Shown here: positions 38,701 to 52,300 of the stretch, piece by piece
Layout: every line of letters starts with the position of its first letter
How positions within the stretch are numbered: the stretch's first letter is position 1
Source: Tremella fuciformis
Lineage: Eukaryota; Basidiomycota; Tremellomycetes; Tremellales; Tremellaceae
Assembly (NCBI GenBank): GCA_032768795.1
Contig: CP136498.1
Span: 620,001 to 684,000 of the forward strand
DNA: 64,000 nucleotides
Reading direction: 5' to 3'
Position numbers and translations under genes: made by a program
Notes under the pieces: generated by a model
Databases searched by the model: none
Seen by the model: the letters and a program-made list of their open reading frames with translations, nothing else
What the model was told of the DNA's origin: nothing

Positions 38701-41504
38701 GGAGGACCGCCTCCAACTCCGCAAGGACAGCTCGAAGTATGTCTCTCTGAATCGAACACCGCCCAGCTCTTGCCTTCCGATCACATCATAAAGCAGTGCG
38801 AGGTGCCACTCGTAGCCGTGCTGTGAATCTGCTTCGCGACTGTTCCGGCCATAATGTCGACGATGTCGAGCGGCATGATGGCTGCGAGCGAGCCCGGTTC
38901 CCGTGTAGGCTGTGCGTTGGCTCTGCACCCCACAAGCTCGGCCAACCGAAGTATGTACGAACAGACTCAAGGGCTACGCGCAGCCCTCAATATGGACCCC
39001 CGCCAGTAAGTCATGCACGCAGATGAGGTGGCTCCCGCTTATGCAAGCAATGTCACAGCAACACGAATAAGCGCGATCATTCTGTATGCGGAGCTCGGGA
39101 CCATGTCGCGGGGGTGGCCCAAGCCATGGGCAAGCTCAATGACTTGGCACTTTGGCTAGACGCCTCGAGTATGCTTCCTCAGTACGTGGCAGAACCGATT
39201 TGGCATTGACGAATGCTGATCGCAAAGGAAGGCGAAGCACGGACACCGTGCTAGGCGTAGTCACCTATACGTACACCCGGGCAGACGCACACCGACCAAT
39301 GGCGTCTTCTCTGGCTTCCCACAAGGCTCGCCTTACTGTACCTTCCGCGACATGCCCTAGCCCGTCTCTTGTTGGTCATCGGCTCCCCCAATGCGCACGT
39401 ACCCGTGCTCCACTGCTTTGAGGTGATCCTTCTGAATTGTCGCTGCAGCTTCATGGGCAGCAATGCCGGATGCGGACGACTCGCTAAGCCAGGACTCACT
39501 TCGATCGGCATTCTGATCGGTTGGGCTGATTCCTACCTCTGCTTTCCCGGTTGCCACGATGTCGATAGCTCTCTGTACCGAGGTCGCGGTGTCCTGCCCA
39601 TCTCAGACGATCTCTGCTTTGTCTGCTCCCTTCTGCTTGACAGACCCACGCCGACTCGTCCTCATCATCATGCTGCGAGTTGTCCGCAGCGCTCTCGACC
39701 TCGACGTCCCCCTCGGCGGTGGTGGTATTGCCCAGCATTGGCATCGTCAGGCGGAGTGACCACAGGAGCTTTTCTTGCTCGGTGTGAGGGTCTGAATCCC
39801 TCTCTGCAGCGTGGAGACGTCGTCTGAACTGTCAGGCATGGGCAAGCAGCCTTGATGGCAGGCACACGCTCACTCTTCCAGTCGGCACGAAATACACGTC
39901 TTGCAGAACGGCGTTGTTCCGAGTCCCGAGAACACGACATCGATCTCGCCCACCTTGACGGCCTTGACGGTATTCCGACTGCCAGCCCAAAGACGCCAGG
40001 AGTTTCGAGCGTTCGCACGCTCTGCAGGTATCGGGTGGTGTGGTGTGAAGTGATGGGTGGCGCTGCTGCGGTTCACCCAGTCCGTTTCGACGATGCTCGC
40101 GGCAATCCCCAAGACGGTCTCTCTGGTCTCGGTGGCCTTGGCAGCCTTGATAATCTTGGCACCGGCCTCACATGCGCTCTCACTGTCCTCTGCGATCTCA
40201 ACGGTCTCGTGGACCTCAACGGTCTCGACTATTTCGGTTATCCTCTGGGCAGGCGTAACGACGACCTTGCTCTCTGCTCATCAAATTACCGAGTAGATCG
40301 GGGCATTCGGTATTCCCCACATTCAGGCCGACGCAGGCGTCCATCTGTACCGGCGCCGGCGAGCAGTCCCTAGCTTGTCAAGAGTCTCTCGGCAATGTAG
40401 CTTGCGTCCGAGCGATCATTTGAAAGCTCCCGTCATCATCGGTGCACCTCTGCTCTTTGCCACGTCTGCGCCCGTCCGCACGGTCCCTTGTGAGTTCCCA
40501 CGTGAGGGTCCTGTGCTGGCATGCAGCCTGACTGTACAGTCACGCTGCTAAGGAACCATCTGCCCGCATCGCCGGCACGCGCCATCCTTCCTTACCTTGA
40601 CGTTACGATTTGCATCCATGACCCCGTCGCCATCGTGTCTCTCGGTCAAACCGCTCTCATTGAAGCATCTCTGTGATAGCTGCGGCCTAGCTGGACGACG
40701 AGCGATCTCTGCGGTATAATTCGAGAGCGGGTTTGCTGACTCTTGGCGATAGGGGCCAAGCTCTGCTTGAACGATGCTTCAGGCCGGATCCAGCAGTGTC
40801 GAGAGGGTTCTCTGTACTCGATCTTGTATCGCTCACAACGATGCCAACGCGCTTGCCGTCCCATATAGCCTTGAAGAACGTCTCAACATGTGCGCTCATG
40901 TCGTCTGCGGGTGCGTCGCCACGCAGAACCATCATCCACAGCCTTGACTGCACCAAGCGCGGGCTTTCTAGCAAGTCGACCTTGTGCATCTTCTCGCAAC
41001 ACCGCGGCATGTCTTTGATATCGAGTCTGACAGCTTATGACACCGTCCCCTTAGACAGGACCTCGGCCCTGCCCTCTCTAGCTTGCCAGCGCTCCCGATT
41101 CTTCTTCTCCTTGCCAGTGATACCGCGTTCGGCCTCTGATCCTAGTGGCAATACAGATCCAGCACGGACTCGGACATGGGCACTTCCGGCGCCCTCGGCA
41201 CGACATCGAGCCCGGAGGCGGCACTCCAGCAGTGTCTCAGCTGCAGAGCGATCTCAACAGTTGCTCGCTAGGCGCGTATGACGACGAATCGTGCGATAGC
41301 TTTGGGATGGCGTCGATGCTGAAACTGGTGGCGGACATGGTGATAAAGGCGTCATGGGCCGTTTGTGCACCCGCAGAGGATCCGATGATTGTCGGCCTGA
41401 AGAATGACTTCCGGAGCGTGGCAGCTGATGGCCACCGCTCTAGCGATCCTTCAGTCTTCAGCAACGAGCTCTCGGTAGCTCGGCTCGGTCTTAGGAGTCA
41501 TCAA

Positions 41505-41665
41505 CGTGAGAGTAGTGTGCATTCGCCCACTTGGGCCGGATCTATATATGTATCACAATTAGACGGTCTGTGACGCAGCAGCTTGTCCAGTGTCCTCCTG
41601 TTCTCCCCGGGATCGAATCCATTGATTGTGGCATACCCCAGAGGCCTATTTCTCAAGAGCACAAA
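41505..41665 (+). repeat. diverged repeat, copy 2 (partner 38545-38700)
   Basis: See the partner. The CTATATATGTATC box is at about 41543-41553. Confidence 0.5.
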
Positions 41666-41924
41666 AAGCACGGGGAACAAGCGCGTTCGATGAGGCAGGA
41701 CACCGGTCTGTGCATGATGGATCGTCTTTCACATGAGAAACCATTGTGAAAGCACACCGTCATCCCCCTCCTTGACCCGCAACCGGGTCTATAAAGGCGG
41801 GCCAGTCTTTGCGAGGCATACCGTCCAGGGTGATGCAGCTCGTGCATGTTCAGTGTAACAGATGTATGAGACGGCCAAAGCTGCATCGAGATCACCCTAA
41901 GCCCCGGCACTCACGGCTGACCCT

Positions 41925-42053
41925 CGACGACCTTGTGTCCTCGCTGTGGAAGGTTCCCCGTCGTACGACGAGCCAGATCCCATCTATCTCTGTATCCTTG
42001 GCACCGATATTGTGCGAGAGAGCCTCTGACAGCGGGAGATCGCAGCATTATGG
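41925..42053 (+). repeat. relic of the gypsy-B LTR 3' part
   Basis: ATATTGTGCGAGAGAGCC and CGGGAGATCGCAGCAT closely follow the 3' end of the 26058-26492 LTR, and CCTCGACGACCTTGTGTCCTCG upstream matches its repeat region. No intact ends remain. Confidence 0.65.
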
Positions 42054-43769
42054 CAGAGTGCTCCCTCTTTATCGTGCTTATGAGCTGCCAGACCTCGCCC
42101 ATGATTCAAGCACAAGAGTAAGCTTTAGTACAGTTCGATAGCTGGGCCATGACCTTTTCGCCCCGAATGGCCGCAAGATCTACCGCAAGAGCTGGAAGTG
42201 ATTCCCGTCTGACCAGGTGGACCTGATGACCGGCTTCGCATAGGCCGCGGCCTCGCCCCTCAACATCTACAATGTGGTCGAGAAGGGCACCTTCCGGTCT
42301 AACGTGCTGGAGAAGGTATGGAACTAGGTCGCAAGGGGCAAGCCATGGGCGGAGGGGATGGACGGCTTGAGCATGGAAACTATGCGAGGTTGTCAAGGAG
42401 GGGGATGGTGACCTTGCCCCGCTCCCTGGAAATGGTCCGTGCCGAGATTCCGACCGGTGCGCTGCTGGTCCGACACTTCTTAAATCGCCCTTGAGGGACG
42501 AGTAACGATGCAGTGTTCTGCCACTCCGGAACCTTTCGGCATGCCTTGGCGTACGTACAGTAAACACTTGCTGAACACCATGTTTTGCCTTTTGCAGTCC
42601 CGTGCTCTCTTAAAGCTCTCCGATGATTTGACGAACGTTACTTGCCTCATGATGGTCACGGCCATAGGGTTAGCGTCTCCTCATCTCGTGAGTGACCAAA
42701 CAACGAGCATGTCGAGCAGCCAGATGAGCCGATTTGACAAAGGCTATTCGCCCTCCGAAGCCTCCTAGCCCATCATCTGTGCGCCAATCTCCTGTGACCA
42801 GGTAGAATTGGCGCGCCTTGTGCGCATGTGAACGTTATTGTCGCAGCTTGATCAAGCGAGCTTCAGTTTCCAATCTCGCCGTTGGATGGGCTACTGCCTG
42901 CGATTGACGCGTCTGGCCTGCCGGAAAGTATCAAGCTGACATCTTGGGCAGGATATAGAAATGCAGCGAACGTGACCCATGACTGTGGTGTTCAACAAGA
43001 GAGCTGAAATGCGACTTTTGGACCCAGCCCGAGGGCGGTAGTACCGGAGCTACCAGAAGGTGGGCGTCCACGTCAAGGCAGTCAATGCTGGAAGGCTTCG
43101 GAATTGCATCAAGGCTGGATAACAACCGTGAAGTCCTGCAGACCACACAACACTCCTCGCTCTGGAATCAAGTCCGAGATCGGTCCGCCAGGCAGCTGTT
43201 GAAAACGTCCATCAATGAGCCCGCATCGGTACAGTCGATAGACTCGAATGAGTCCTATTTGGCGCGTTCCGAGTGGGGGCGGAGCCGATGCAGCCAGCTG
43301 CGCCAGTACTACTGGCCAGAAGCAGCGGGCATCGACGCCTGATCGAGCAGTTGCGATAAGTTTTGCTGAATCTAGGGCTCTCTACGAAGCGCCAAACCGC
43401 AGCACGATGTGGGTCCGCGTACGTTGGAAAATGCGTACGTTGGAAAATGGGCGATCAACGCTCTAAATCACTCGGCCGCGCAGTCGATCGCAGTCGATTT
43501 TGTTCAACAGATCAGAAGTCCCACGCCACAACCCAGAGCTGCAGAGAGGGTCTAGCGGCTATCTACCGAGCTGTCACCACCGCTGCAGACGCTGCAGACG
43601 TACCCCCTAGCCGAGCCGTTGCCGTACCGCCGCAGGCGCTCGAGGACAAAGTACCTAGCAGTCAGAGAGGCTGGAGGAGTAATCGGACACGATAGACACC
43701 TGTACCCACAGGGAGAGCGTCGTGCCTGGAAACAGGCGCTCTATCTCGAGGGTCGTCCACTTTGAGGTG
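42054..43769. other. no supported gene
   Basis: Degenerate sequence. A 17-bp tandem duplication (GCGTACGTTGGAAAATG) lies at about 43417-43450, and a GCTGCAGAC duplication at about 43581-43599. Some may be 5' flank or gag of the copia relic that follows. Confidence 0.4.
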
Positions 43770-46700
43770 TCGTGCCGCTGACGGGCACGCTGTCGCATTA
43801 TCAGCATCCTCGCCTGTGCGCAGACCGCCTCACATACCTTTTCGCCATTTTGACCACCAAAGTCAACACAGAAGCGGCCCCGAAGCTCTCGAGTGATCCC
43901 GCGTCATACGCTCCATGGCGAGAAGCCAGAGGTCGCTATGGACATGGCAGATTGCTGAAACGCCGCTTTGAGGCTCGATATCGAGCTCGGATGGGTCGGT
44001 ACCGCGGAGCGCTTGGTATAGCCGGCTCTGTAATACCGGGCACGGAAACTAGCGGGGATATGACCGCCGAGGACAAGAGGGACGGGAAGCGGCAGCAAGC
44101 CAGAGAAGGCAGGGCAAAAGCGATGTTCAAGGGGATCGTAGCAGAAGCCGTCCGGCTCGACATCGAGGACCTGCTGTCCACAGCCCACATGTGAAAGTAC
44201 CGCGATAAGATGCAAGAGGCCGACTTTCTCGAAAACCGGAAGATCGTGCACGGCCGCCTGCGGACGCTCGATCTTAGAGGCGGCGCATGCGCTGATTAGA
44301 TGAGCGCTCATGGAGAGACGTTCTCGAAGGCGATATCCGACGGCAAACGCATTGGGATGGATCGTTTTGACCAATTCCGAGCGGGCTCAGAGGCTCCTTG
44401 CAACAAGCCTTGACCCCGCCTTCAACATCGTAAGGGCTGAAATGGTCCCCTTCGCCAAGGACAAGCAACCATGGGCCGTCGTACTCTAAGGTTGCACCGC
44501 CGAGAGAGCGCAACGATGGGCTAGGCCAATCCATCGACAAGGCGACGGTGGAAAACCGCTCCCGACGGCTGTCGAGCGACGTCCCCGGCTCGACAGGGAC
44601 AAGACCAATGACGAATGTCGATATTGCGGCAAGAAGGGTTATTCAGCGCGTAAATGTCTTGAGAAGGCCGCAGGACTGCAGCACAGCGGCGGCCAGCAGG
44701 GACGCGATGGCCGCGCCGGACGACAGAGAGGCGGCCGAGGGGATAGAAAGGGCACCCAAGATCACCAGGACCCCACTGTTGATCACGATCCCACCCAAGG
44801 CCAATTCGGGACCGCTAGCTGCTGCTCTCGAAGTCGATATGAGCCCATGGGCGGGTCTGATGGTGGGGACTAGCAGCTGAGCCGATGTTGGCGATGCTTG
44901 CGACGATCGTATGTCGTGCTTCCTGACCAGCTCGATGAAATATGGCTCGAGAACGGATCCTCAGGGACCGGAAATGACGCCCTATCCTCCGCAGACACTC
45001 TGCAAGTCGGGTCAGAGGCCGTCGAGCGCGTGTGAGTCTTGAATAGTGGTGCAACTGATCATTGGAGTCCGCACCGGTCGATCCTAAAGCGCGTCCGCCG
45101 TCACGAGATGCCCCGAGTCTTTTGGCTAGACAGCAGTGCCGGCACAATGCAGGCTATCGAGATGCGCGAGGTGGACTTGATCTTGTCGTGCGGGCAACGT
45201 CTCACGCTTCGAGACGTCTACCACGTTCCGACTAGAAGGATCAGCCTCCACTCACTATCAAGGCTGTTGGGCTGGAGGTGGCGGGCCGATCTGGAAGGTA
45301 ACAGCGGGACGCTCGAGTGACGACAGGAGTGCCCGGCCCAGTGGAAGAGGGGCTCACTTTGGACCTTGCGACTCGGGGCGACACAACCGACGATCTTCAT
45401 GGGGAAAGGCGCAAATACACGCTGACCGCTAGAAGCTGAACATCAGCGTCTAGGTCATGTCTGCGTTGATCGACTCAAAGAGCTAGGACGGAAAGGTCTA
45501 CTCACCGATCCCAGCGAAACCTACAAGGATGATCCGATGGTCACATCCGCATGCGTGGTGTGCGCCCGCACCAAAATCACTAGGCCACCGAAGCCTGCTG
45601 ACGCTCCTCTGCTTCGAGGCGGCGGTGAGGATGTGGGTGTCGATGTTGACATTACCGGGCCATTCGAGACGTCCATCGACGATTGTAAGAGCATGCTCGT
45701 GGCAGTCGAGCGCTCGAATAAGATCCTCCGGATAGTGCCGAGAGGTCGCAAGTTGGAGGCCTTTAATGTACTGCGACAGTTCCTAGCCAAGATCGAGCCG
45801 CAACTCGAAGATCACGTCCGAGACACTCGCAGCGATGGCGGAGGTGCGTCCGATAGCCTGGAAGCTCGCGCGATCTATCAGTCAGCCGGCATCCTACATT
45901 ACGTGACGCCCCGCTGAACGCCCGAGCTGGACGGAGCAGCCGAGCGGACGATACGTACGATCAAGGAAATGACAGCTGCGATGCTAGCCGATAGCCCGTA
46001 GCCAGCAGCCTCACGAGTACAGGTCGTACACGGCCCAGGACGATGCCGTCGTCATGAAGCTGTCAGTGTCAGCCAGAATCGGCATGTCAGCCTGGAACGC
46101 ATTCACAAGGCGTGAGAGAAGCCTAGATTCCATCCTTCGGTTCGGGCATCGGTGTCACGCGCAGGTCCCGTCTCAGATCCGCCAAAAGGCGTCATTCACG
46201 ACAGAGTTTGGCGAGGCGTGCAGGGTCCTCGGGGAGAGCGAGACCCAGAGGGGCTGAGTCATGCAGCTCGACAGCACGGGCGAGATTGCTAATAGGGAGA
46301 GGTGAGAAAGCTCGAGGTAAAAGAGATGAGTGAAGCGGATGTCGGTCACGGGACCCAAAGCGACAGTGTATAGCTCGCACCTGTTGTACCGGTTGGAGGG
46401 AAGATCGCCAGTCATGCGAGCCTAGAGGATACTGGACAGAGTCTGGAGACACCTGAGGATCAGTCTGAGTTGGGGCAAGCTCAGAAAAATGGCGTCCAGG
46501 AGGAGACCTCAGCCGAAGAGCTCACAGTCGACGATCCCCCACCATCAATCTACACCACCGACCTATAACGTGCTTGAGACGACATCCGTCAGCCGACCGT
46601 CCCATCTTCCCGTAGCTTTGGAGGGTCGAATAATGCGTGTAGCCGACCACTGGGCGTACGCGCCCGTCACCACGCCCCCTCCGACACCTCCTGCAGCCAC

Positions 46701-48480
46701 AAATGCAGCCGCGGGGGGGGGGGGGTGGCCATCCGAGACCAAAGACCGCCAACGACGCTCGTTCGGGTGACCGCACAGTCGTCTTGCGTTTCTGTCCGCG
46801 GAGGCCACCGATGTCCACGTAACCCCTGTACACCCCAGGAATCTAGCTGAGGCCATGGCGATTGACGACCATTCCCAATGTATATAGGCCATGGAACAGG
46901 AGATATCGAACATCGAGAGCAGGGCGGGAAGTGAAATTGCCTGTAGATCGCGGAGCAGTCGGTTCGCGATGGGATTACAAGTCAAGACCGATGCCGATGG
47001 CCGCGTCATCAAATATAAGGCTCGGCTTGTCGCACAGGGATACTCGCAGCTGCCGGGAGTTAATTTTCAGGAGACATTTGCCCCTGTAGGCCGTCTGGGA
47101 TCGTTACGACTACTCTTCGCCGTCGCAGCCGCCGGCCGCGTGGTCGTCGCCCAGGCCGACGTCGAGGGGGCGTACATGAACATCCCCATCGACACAGATA
47201 TGTATATTCGATGTCCCGAGAGCATGGGGCGAAAGACCGGCCGCGACGCTCTGTTGCTGTTCGAGAGTTTGTACGGCCTAAAGCAGTCAGCAAGCAACTG
47301 GCTGGAAAAACTAGGATGGATCCTACGTCGGAAAGGCTTCCAGAGGACAAATGTAGACTGGGGTCTGTATGTGCGGCGGGACCGACAACGCCGAATCGTG
47401 TACGCTTTGCCCTATTCGACGACAGCGTAGTGTGACGTCGCAGAACGAGATCGGCAAGCTGTGCGACGCCCTGACACCCGATTGGACGATCACAATGATA
47501 GATGTCGGTATCGTGCTCGGGATGAAGGTATCGCAGGACGAGACTGGGCGGACGATCTGGCTGAATCAGCCCGCATACATCTATGGAGTACTCGAACGCT
47601 CCTCAGGGGACGCTAGAAGACGCTCACGACTCGGACTGCTGTCCCAGGACGCCAGGACGATCTCGAGCGATGATCTAGCCTCCATGACCCCGCACCAAGA
47701 GCTGGTCGGGTGTCTGCTTTGGCTAGCCGGCTGTGCCGGACATTATATTGCCCGCCTCGCACTTTTCCCGCGCGCTCGCCAAGCCAACTGAGCATCATTG
47801 AAACCTCGAACAAGGCGTCCTAAGGTACCTACTGCATACTCGAATTGTCTGACTTCGGCTAGGGGGCAGCGACGATGACGAATTGCAGGGACAGGTCGAT
47901 TCGGACTGGGTCGGATACAAAGAGCTCAACGATCAACCATGGGCTGGTTGATGGAGTTCAGACGCTCACATCATCCAGTCCTCCCCCCGCAGGTCACCGT
48001 TCCACATCGAATGTCGAGGCTGAATGTGTCGCTGTAGTCGGAGCGGCCAAGGAGGCGGTTTGGCTGAGAAACCTGCTCCTTGAAGCTCGGACTCAAGCAG
48101 CACGGACCTACACCGCTCCAATGCAGCAGCCAAGGGTCCATCCAGTTCGTAGGCTAGCCCACCATTCCCTCCCGCACCAGATATATCGACATAGAGCATC
48201 ATTTGAACAGAGGACTCGTCGACAAGATCAGCCTGCAGTTCATCAGCTCGGCCGATCAAAAGGCAAAGATGCTTGCCAAGTTCCTTGCCGCGGCCGCTCA
48301 CGCTCTCCATGTCAGTGTATTAGGCCTCGGGCGTCCTCCAGTAGCCTCTAGGCAAGGTTTCATCCACAAAGCGCCAGACATCGACGATCTACATAAGCAA
48401 GTCGATTTAGAGCAAAGCGTCCGCTAGGAAAGTCAGTCGCGATCAGAAGAAGCTTTACGTAATCATAAAGTCAGCCCGAG
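43770..48480 (+). pseudogene. decayed Ty1/copia element
   Basis: Fragments of one polyprotein in order, broken by many stops and shifts. Gag-like: KLSSDPASYAPW and MFKGIVAEAVRLDIEDLL (43840-44194). Zinc knuckle in a shifted frame near 44610 (CRYCGKKG). Protease NSGATDHWSPH and DVYHVPTRRISLHSLSRL (45039-45320). Pre-integrase/integrase with CVVCARTKITRPPK, VDITGPFETS, RSDGGG and PELDGAAERTIRTIKEM (45430-45995). Reverse transcriptase with YKARLVAQGYSQLPGVNFQE, QADVEGAYMN and SLYGLKQSASNW (46891-47430). IVLGMKVSQDETGR and later pieces (47450-47791). RNase H remnants with LNRGLVDKISLQFISSADQK (to about 48340). Closest in wording to copia-2 below. Long dead. Confidence 0.85.
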
Positions 48481-48483
48481 TGT

Positions 48484-48600
48484 TGTTAGCGATGCCGCCA
48501 CCTCGAGTCATAGGGTAATTACCGAGAAACTCCGTCAGCTAGTAGGACCCATTACCATCTCGTAGGATATGTCGGATGCGACTCATATCTCACGTCAACA
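48484..48600 (+). repeat. copia-2 5' LTR (117 bp)
   Basis: TGTTAGCGATGCCGCC ... CACGTCAACA, preceded by AGTGT. Confidence 0.93.
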
Positions 48601-49338
48601 GATTAAAAGTCCCAGTACTCGATCTAGGCTCACGGCAATCCCTAGCGGTCACAAAGCAGAGCCTTGGTGCAGTGGTTAAGCTGCCAGGCTTGGATTCTTT
48701 CTCATTCTGTGGACGGCAGTACCTTTTGGCGCTGTTCGCTTCCCGTGTGGGATTAGCTGTCGAGTTGCGGTCCTCCAGTACTCTTGTGTGCGCTGGTTGT
48801 GACTTCTTGGCAGGGAGTCTAGAGTTCAAGTACCACGAGGTGCAGCATAGCGGGCATTTGGCAATACGACCGATCGTCAGACCCGTGCAAGTCACATTGC
48901 TCTCGGTAGTCGACACACCGAGACGGAACGCCTTGTTCGATCCGTCACGTCCTGGAGGGCGGTTTTGCCTTGGACGTGCGCGTTGTCCTGGAGGGCAGGT
49001 TTTTGCCTTGGACACGGAAGACGGAGAACTGGAAGGGCGCGCCTTGTTCTACCGGAAAGCCCACCACTCTTGGGCGGGAGAACTGTTAAGGGCGGGAGTA
49101 ACGCTCTGCACCGTGCTGGTGTAGGAGAAGCGGGCAGTCTAGCTTCGGCTCAGACGTAGACATTGTCTTCGGACGGTGTGGAAATCCAGATAATCACTGG
49201 TGGCGTGCACGGAGAGGCCCTTGGTGCACGTCTTGCGTACGATAAGTCCTCTCCGAGAGTTTTATCACTCTGTTTAAGGCTGTTGCTGAATTTTGCAACG
49301 GATAAGGCCTTGGTCGTCATCACCTATTCTACGGCACG
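48601..49338 (+). other. copia-2 leader, unusually long, no gene supported
   Basis: 738 bp between LTR and gag start. Short frames only. It includes TGGTGCAGTGG (48667-48677), which fits a pol III A-box, and a weak B-box-like AGTTCAAGTAC about 165 bp later. A GGAGGGC.GTTTTTGCCTTGGAC unit is duplicated near 48951-49015. Primer binding and packaging signals are expected here. Confidence 0.55.
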
Positions 49339-52300
49339 ATGAACGCCAATTTCACTTCAACCACCACTGCCGCCCAGGCAATCCCCTTCCTCTCGACACC
49401 CCGCGGCTACTTCAAATGGCGTTTTGCTGTCCGCCTTGACCTCACTACGGCGGGATGCATTGGCATCATTGAAGGTACAGACGTTGAGCCGTACAGGACG
49501 GGTGGAGCTGGAGGAGTGCCAGTGCGCACGGCGCGTGCTGGGTCAGTAGCACCTGAGGGAGACACGAGTCTCACAGGTGGTGTGCTGGGCACCGCAGAGC
49601 TCAAGCGGTGGGAGGAGTGGAGGAAGCGGGAATACTATGCGCAAGGTGTCATCCTACGCAGGTTAGACCCGGGGATTCAGATGGAGATCTCAGAGATGAA
49701 GTCGGCCAAGGAGATGTGGGATTGGCTGGAACGGGACATGAAGCGCGAGGACCCCGCATACAAGGCATCCACTGATGATGCTCTACGCGCTATCCGCCTT
49801 CCCGCCAACGCCACTGTCAAAGATCACGCCGATCATCTCAACAAATTCAACTCTCTCTTCTTCGAATCTCAACAAGCCGGTAACAAGTACGAGGACTCCG
49901 CCCGCGCTCTTATCTTCCTCAATACTCTTGTCAACAACCCACGTTGGGACATCCCTATCCAATTGCTCGAGTCATCACCCCTTTACGAGCAAAGCTGGTC
50001 GGAAGTCCGACAATTCTATCAAACCCAAGTATCACGGTGGGAGGCCAAAGGTCTACCGTGGAAGGAGGCTCAGCCTGCAGCTCAACTGAACGCTGCGGAG
50101 AAGGGCGAGCGGGTCTCCTTGGAGAAGGGTGCAAAGAAGGGTGGCTGGAAAGCCAAGAGTGCAGGAAAGGGCATGAAGCTGGTGTGCTGGACGTGCAACA
50201 AGGAAGGACATCTCAAGCGAGACTGTCCAGAAAAGACAGGCGTCCGAGGGAGCAGCAAGGCCACCAAAGGTAGAGGAGAGAAGCAGCAGGATGGCGAAGA
50301 AGACCGACTAGTCAACTTCTTTGCGGGCGCTACCTTCTCGGAACAGGCCCTTGCCTCGACCTCCTCAACGCCAGAATTCCTTGTCGATAGTGGATGCACG
50401 CACCATGTGTCCCCGTACAAGCATTTGTTCACCGACCTCAGACCTCTGAAAGAGTCTGTTGTATTCCACGTCCCTGGTGGTCACCAGTTTACGGCAACCA
50501 TGACAGGCGACATTGTCATCACCACGTCCTCCGGACACAAGATCAAGCTGCTCGATGTCTATTATCATCCTCAGACAACGAAGAACATGCTTTCAGCCTA
50601 TACCCTCATCGACAAAGGCTGGAGTGTCAAGCTTAAGGAGGAGACCGTGGAGGTGGGACCTATCAAGGTCAAGGGGACACGGCGAGGAAACTTGCTGTGG
50701 GTCAAGCTCGGTGCAATACGCCACACAGAGCTTGAGGATCCAGTGAAGCTGGATGTGAGGGAGATCAATGCTCTCACTGTCCGTGAAACCCCACTGGAGG
50801 AGGAGCACAAGCGTCTAGGACATATTGGACGGGAGAAGCTCCTGAAGCTGGCCGGTGATGGCCATCTACGGTATTCTAAGGAGGAGTTGGAGAAGGACAA
50901 GTTCAGGCTGGATGACTGCGATGCTTGTCAAGCTCGGAGAACAACTCGACCTCCAAAGAATGGTGAAAGCCCTCGAGGGCAGGCGGACTGCGAAGTCATA
51001 CATATCGACATTGCTGGTCCTATGGACCCCTCAAAAACAGGCTTTCGGTATTACCTCGGTATCATTGATGATCACTCAAAGATCAACAATGTGGTTCCCC
51101 TCGTCAACAAGCAGAACGTCTTCTTCCACGTCATCAACTTTGTCAATAGCATTGAACGGCAGACTGGTCACAAAGTCAAGTTCATCAGGACAGATGGTGG
51201 CGAGGAGTTCAAGAGCGACAAAGCTTTAGTATTCTATCATCAGACCGGCATCATTCACCAAATCTCGCCACGGTACACACCTGAACTCAACGGAGTGGCA
51301 GAAAGGTTCAACAGAACGGTGAAGGAGATGATAGGAGCGATGCTTTCCTCGGCAAATCTTGGACATGAGTATTGGGATTACGCAGCCAAGTACACCTCGG
51401 TGATGCTCATGAAGACGGCATGGGGAGGAGATGGCGTCAATGCTTGGACAAAATTCACTGGAAGAAGTCCGAACCTGGCGCACACTCTCATGTTTGGCGA
51501 GCTGGTCTTTGCCCAAATCCCAGCAGAGATCAGGAAGAAAGCAAGACTGGATACGGACAAAGGAGAACTGGCACAAGTGATGGGGGTGGAGATACAGCGG
51601 AGCGGCTGGTTGGTGAGGATGGAGGGAGATGGGCAGCTGCACATCAGTCGTGACGTCAAGAGCGCATCTGGACACCCTCTCACACCGGACAATACCATCG
51701 TTCCAATTGATACACCACAACAACCCCCGGCAGTCACGGCAGAAACAGTTCCTCCGGTGCCAGTTGCCATTGCACCAATATCCATGGCACATGTCCGACC
51801 AGTACAAGCAGCTGCAGACATTCCAAGTCAGGAAGAAGCTGCTCGGGAACCAGAGAGGAGAGAGGAAGTATCCGTGCAGGAGAAGGAGGGAGAGCAACAG
51901 CAGGTGGAAAGGGCCTTGGAGCAAGCGTTGCCGGTCAATGCTGCTCAGGAAACTACAACGCCCGACACTCTGCTGGACACCCTCCCTGTACCAACACCGC
52001 CTGAAGCTGTGCCACCACCCATGCCAGTGAGGCGCAGCAACCGTGTTGCAGAAAGGGCAACCTCTGTTCACGAGGCAAACCTGATGCAGGCATGGCACGG
52101 AGAGGATGCAAGGGGAGCATACCTGGCATCCGAGACAAGGCTAGAGGAGGACACATCCTCGGGAGAATCTGAGCCTCAAACAGCACGAGAGGCACTGATG
52201 GGCAAGGATCGGGATAGCTGGAAGGCAGCAATGCTGAGGGAGCTCGACAACATTGAGTCAAAAGGGACTTGGGTTGAGGTGATGCTCCCGCCTGGTCGGA

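Larger units (their letters stand above)
38137..41715. other. degenerate DNA, no supported gene
   Basis: Many short frames on both strands with no clean exon chains. Two minus-strand stretches read like protein: 39744-39496 (an acidic run DNSQHDDEDESAW) and about 40290-39870 (a heptad-like VETVEVHETVEIAEDSESA region). They lack starts and recognisable domains. Likely a mix of old host exons and decayed elements. Confidence 0.35.

Noticed and set aside
40130..40250. Leucine-rich repeat-like plus frame (DLNGLVDLNGLDYFG)
   Set aside because: Short, arises from a GGTCTCGTGGACCTC-type repeat whose minus strand reads as an acidic heptad-like frame just as well; no LRR consensus over enough units.
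51226..52098. Long minus-strand frame (about 290 codons)
   Set aside because: Shadow of the intact copia-2 polyprotein; Cys/His-rich only because of the opposite codons.
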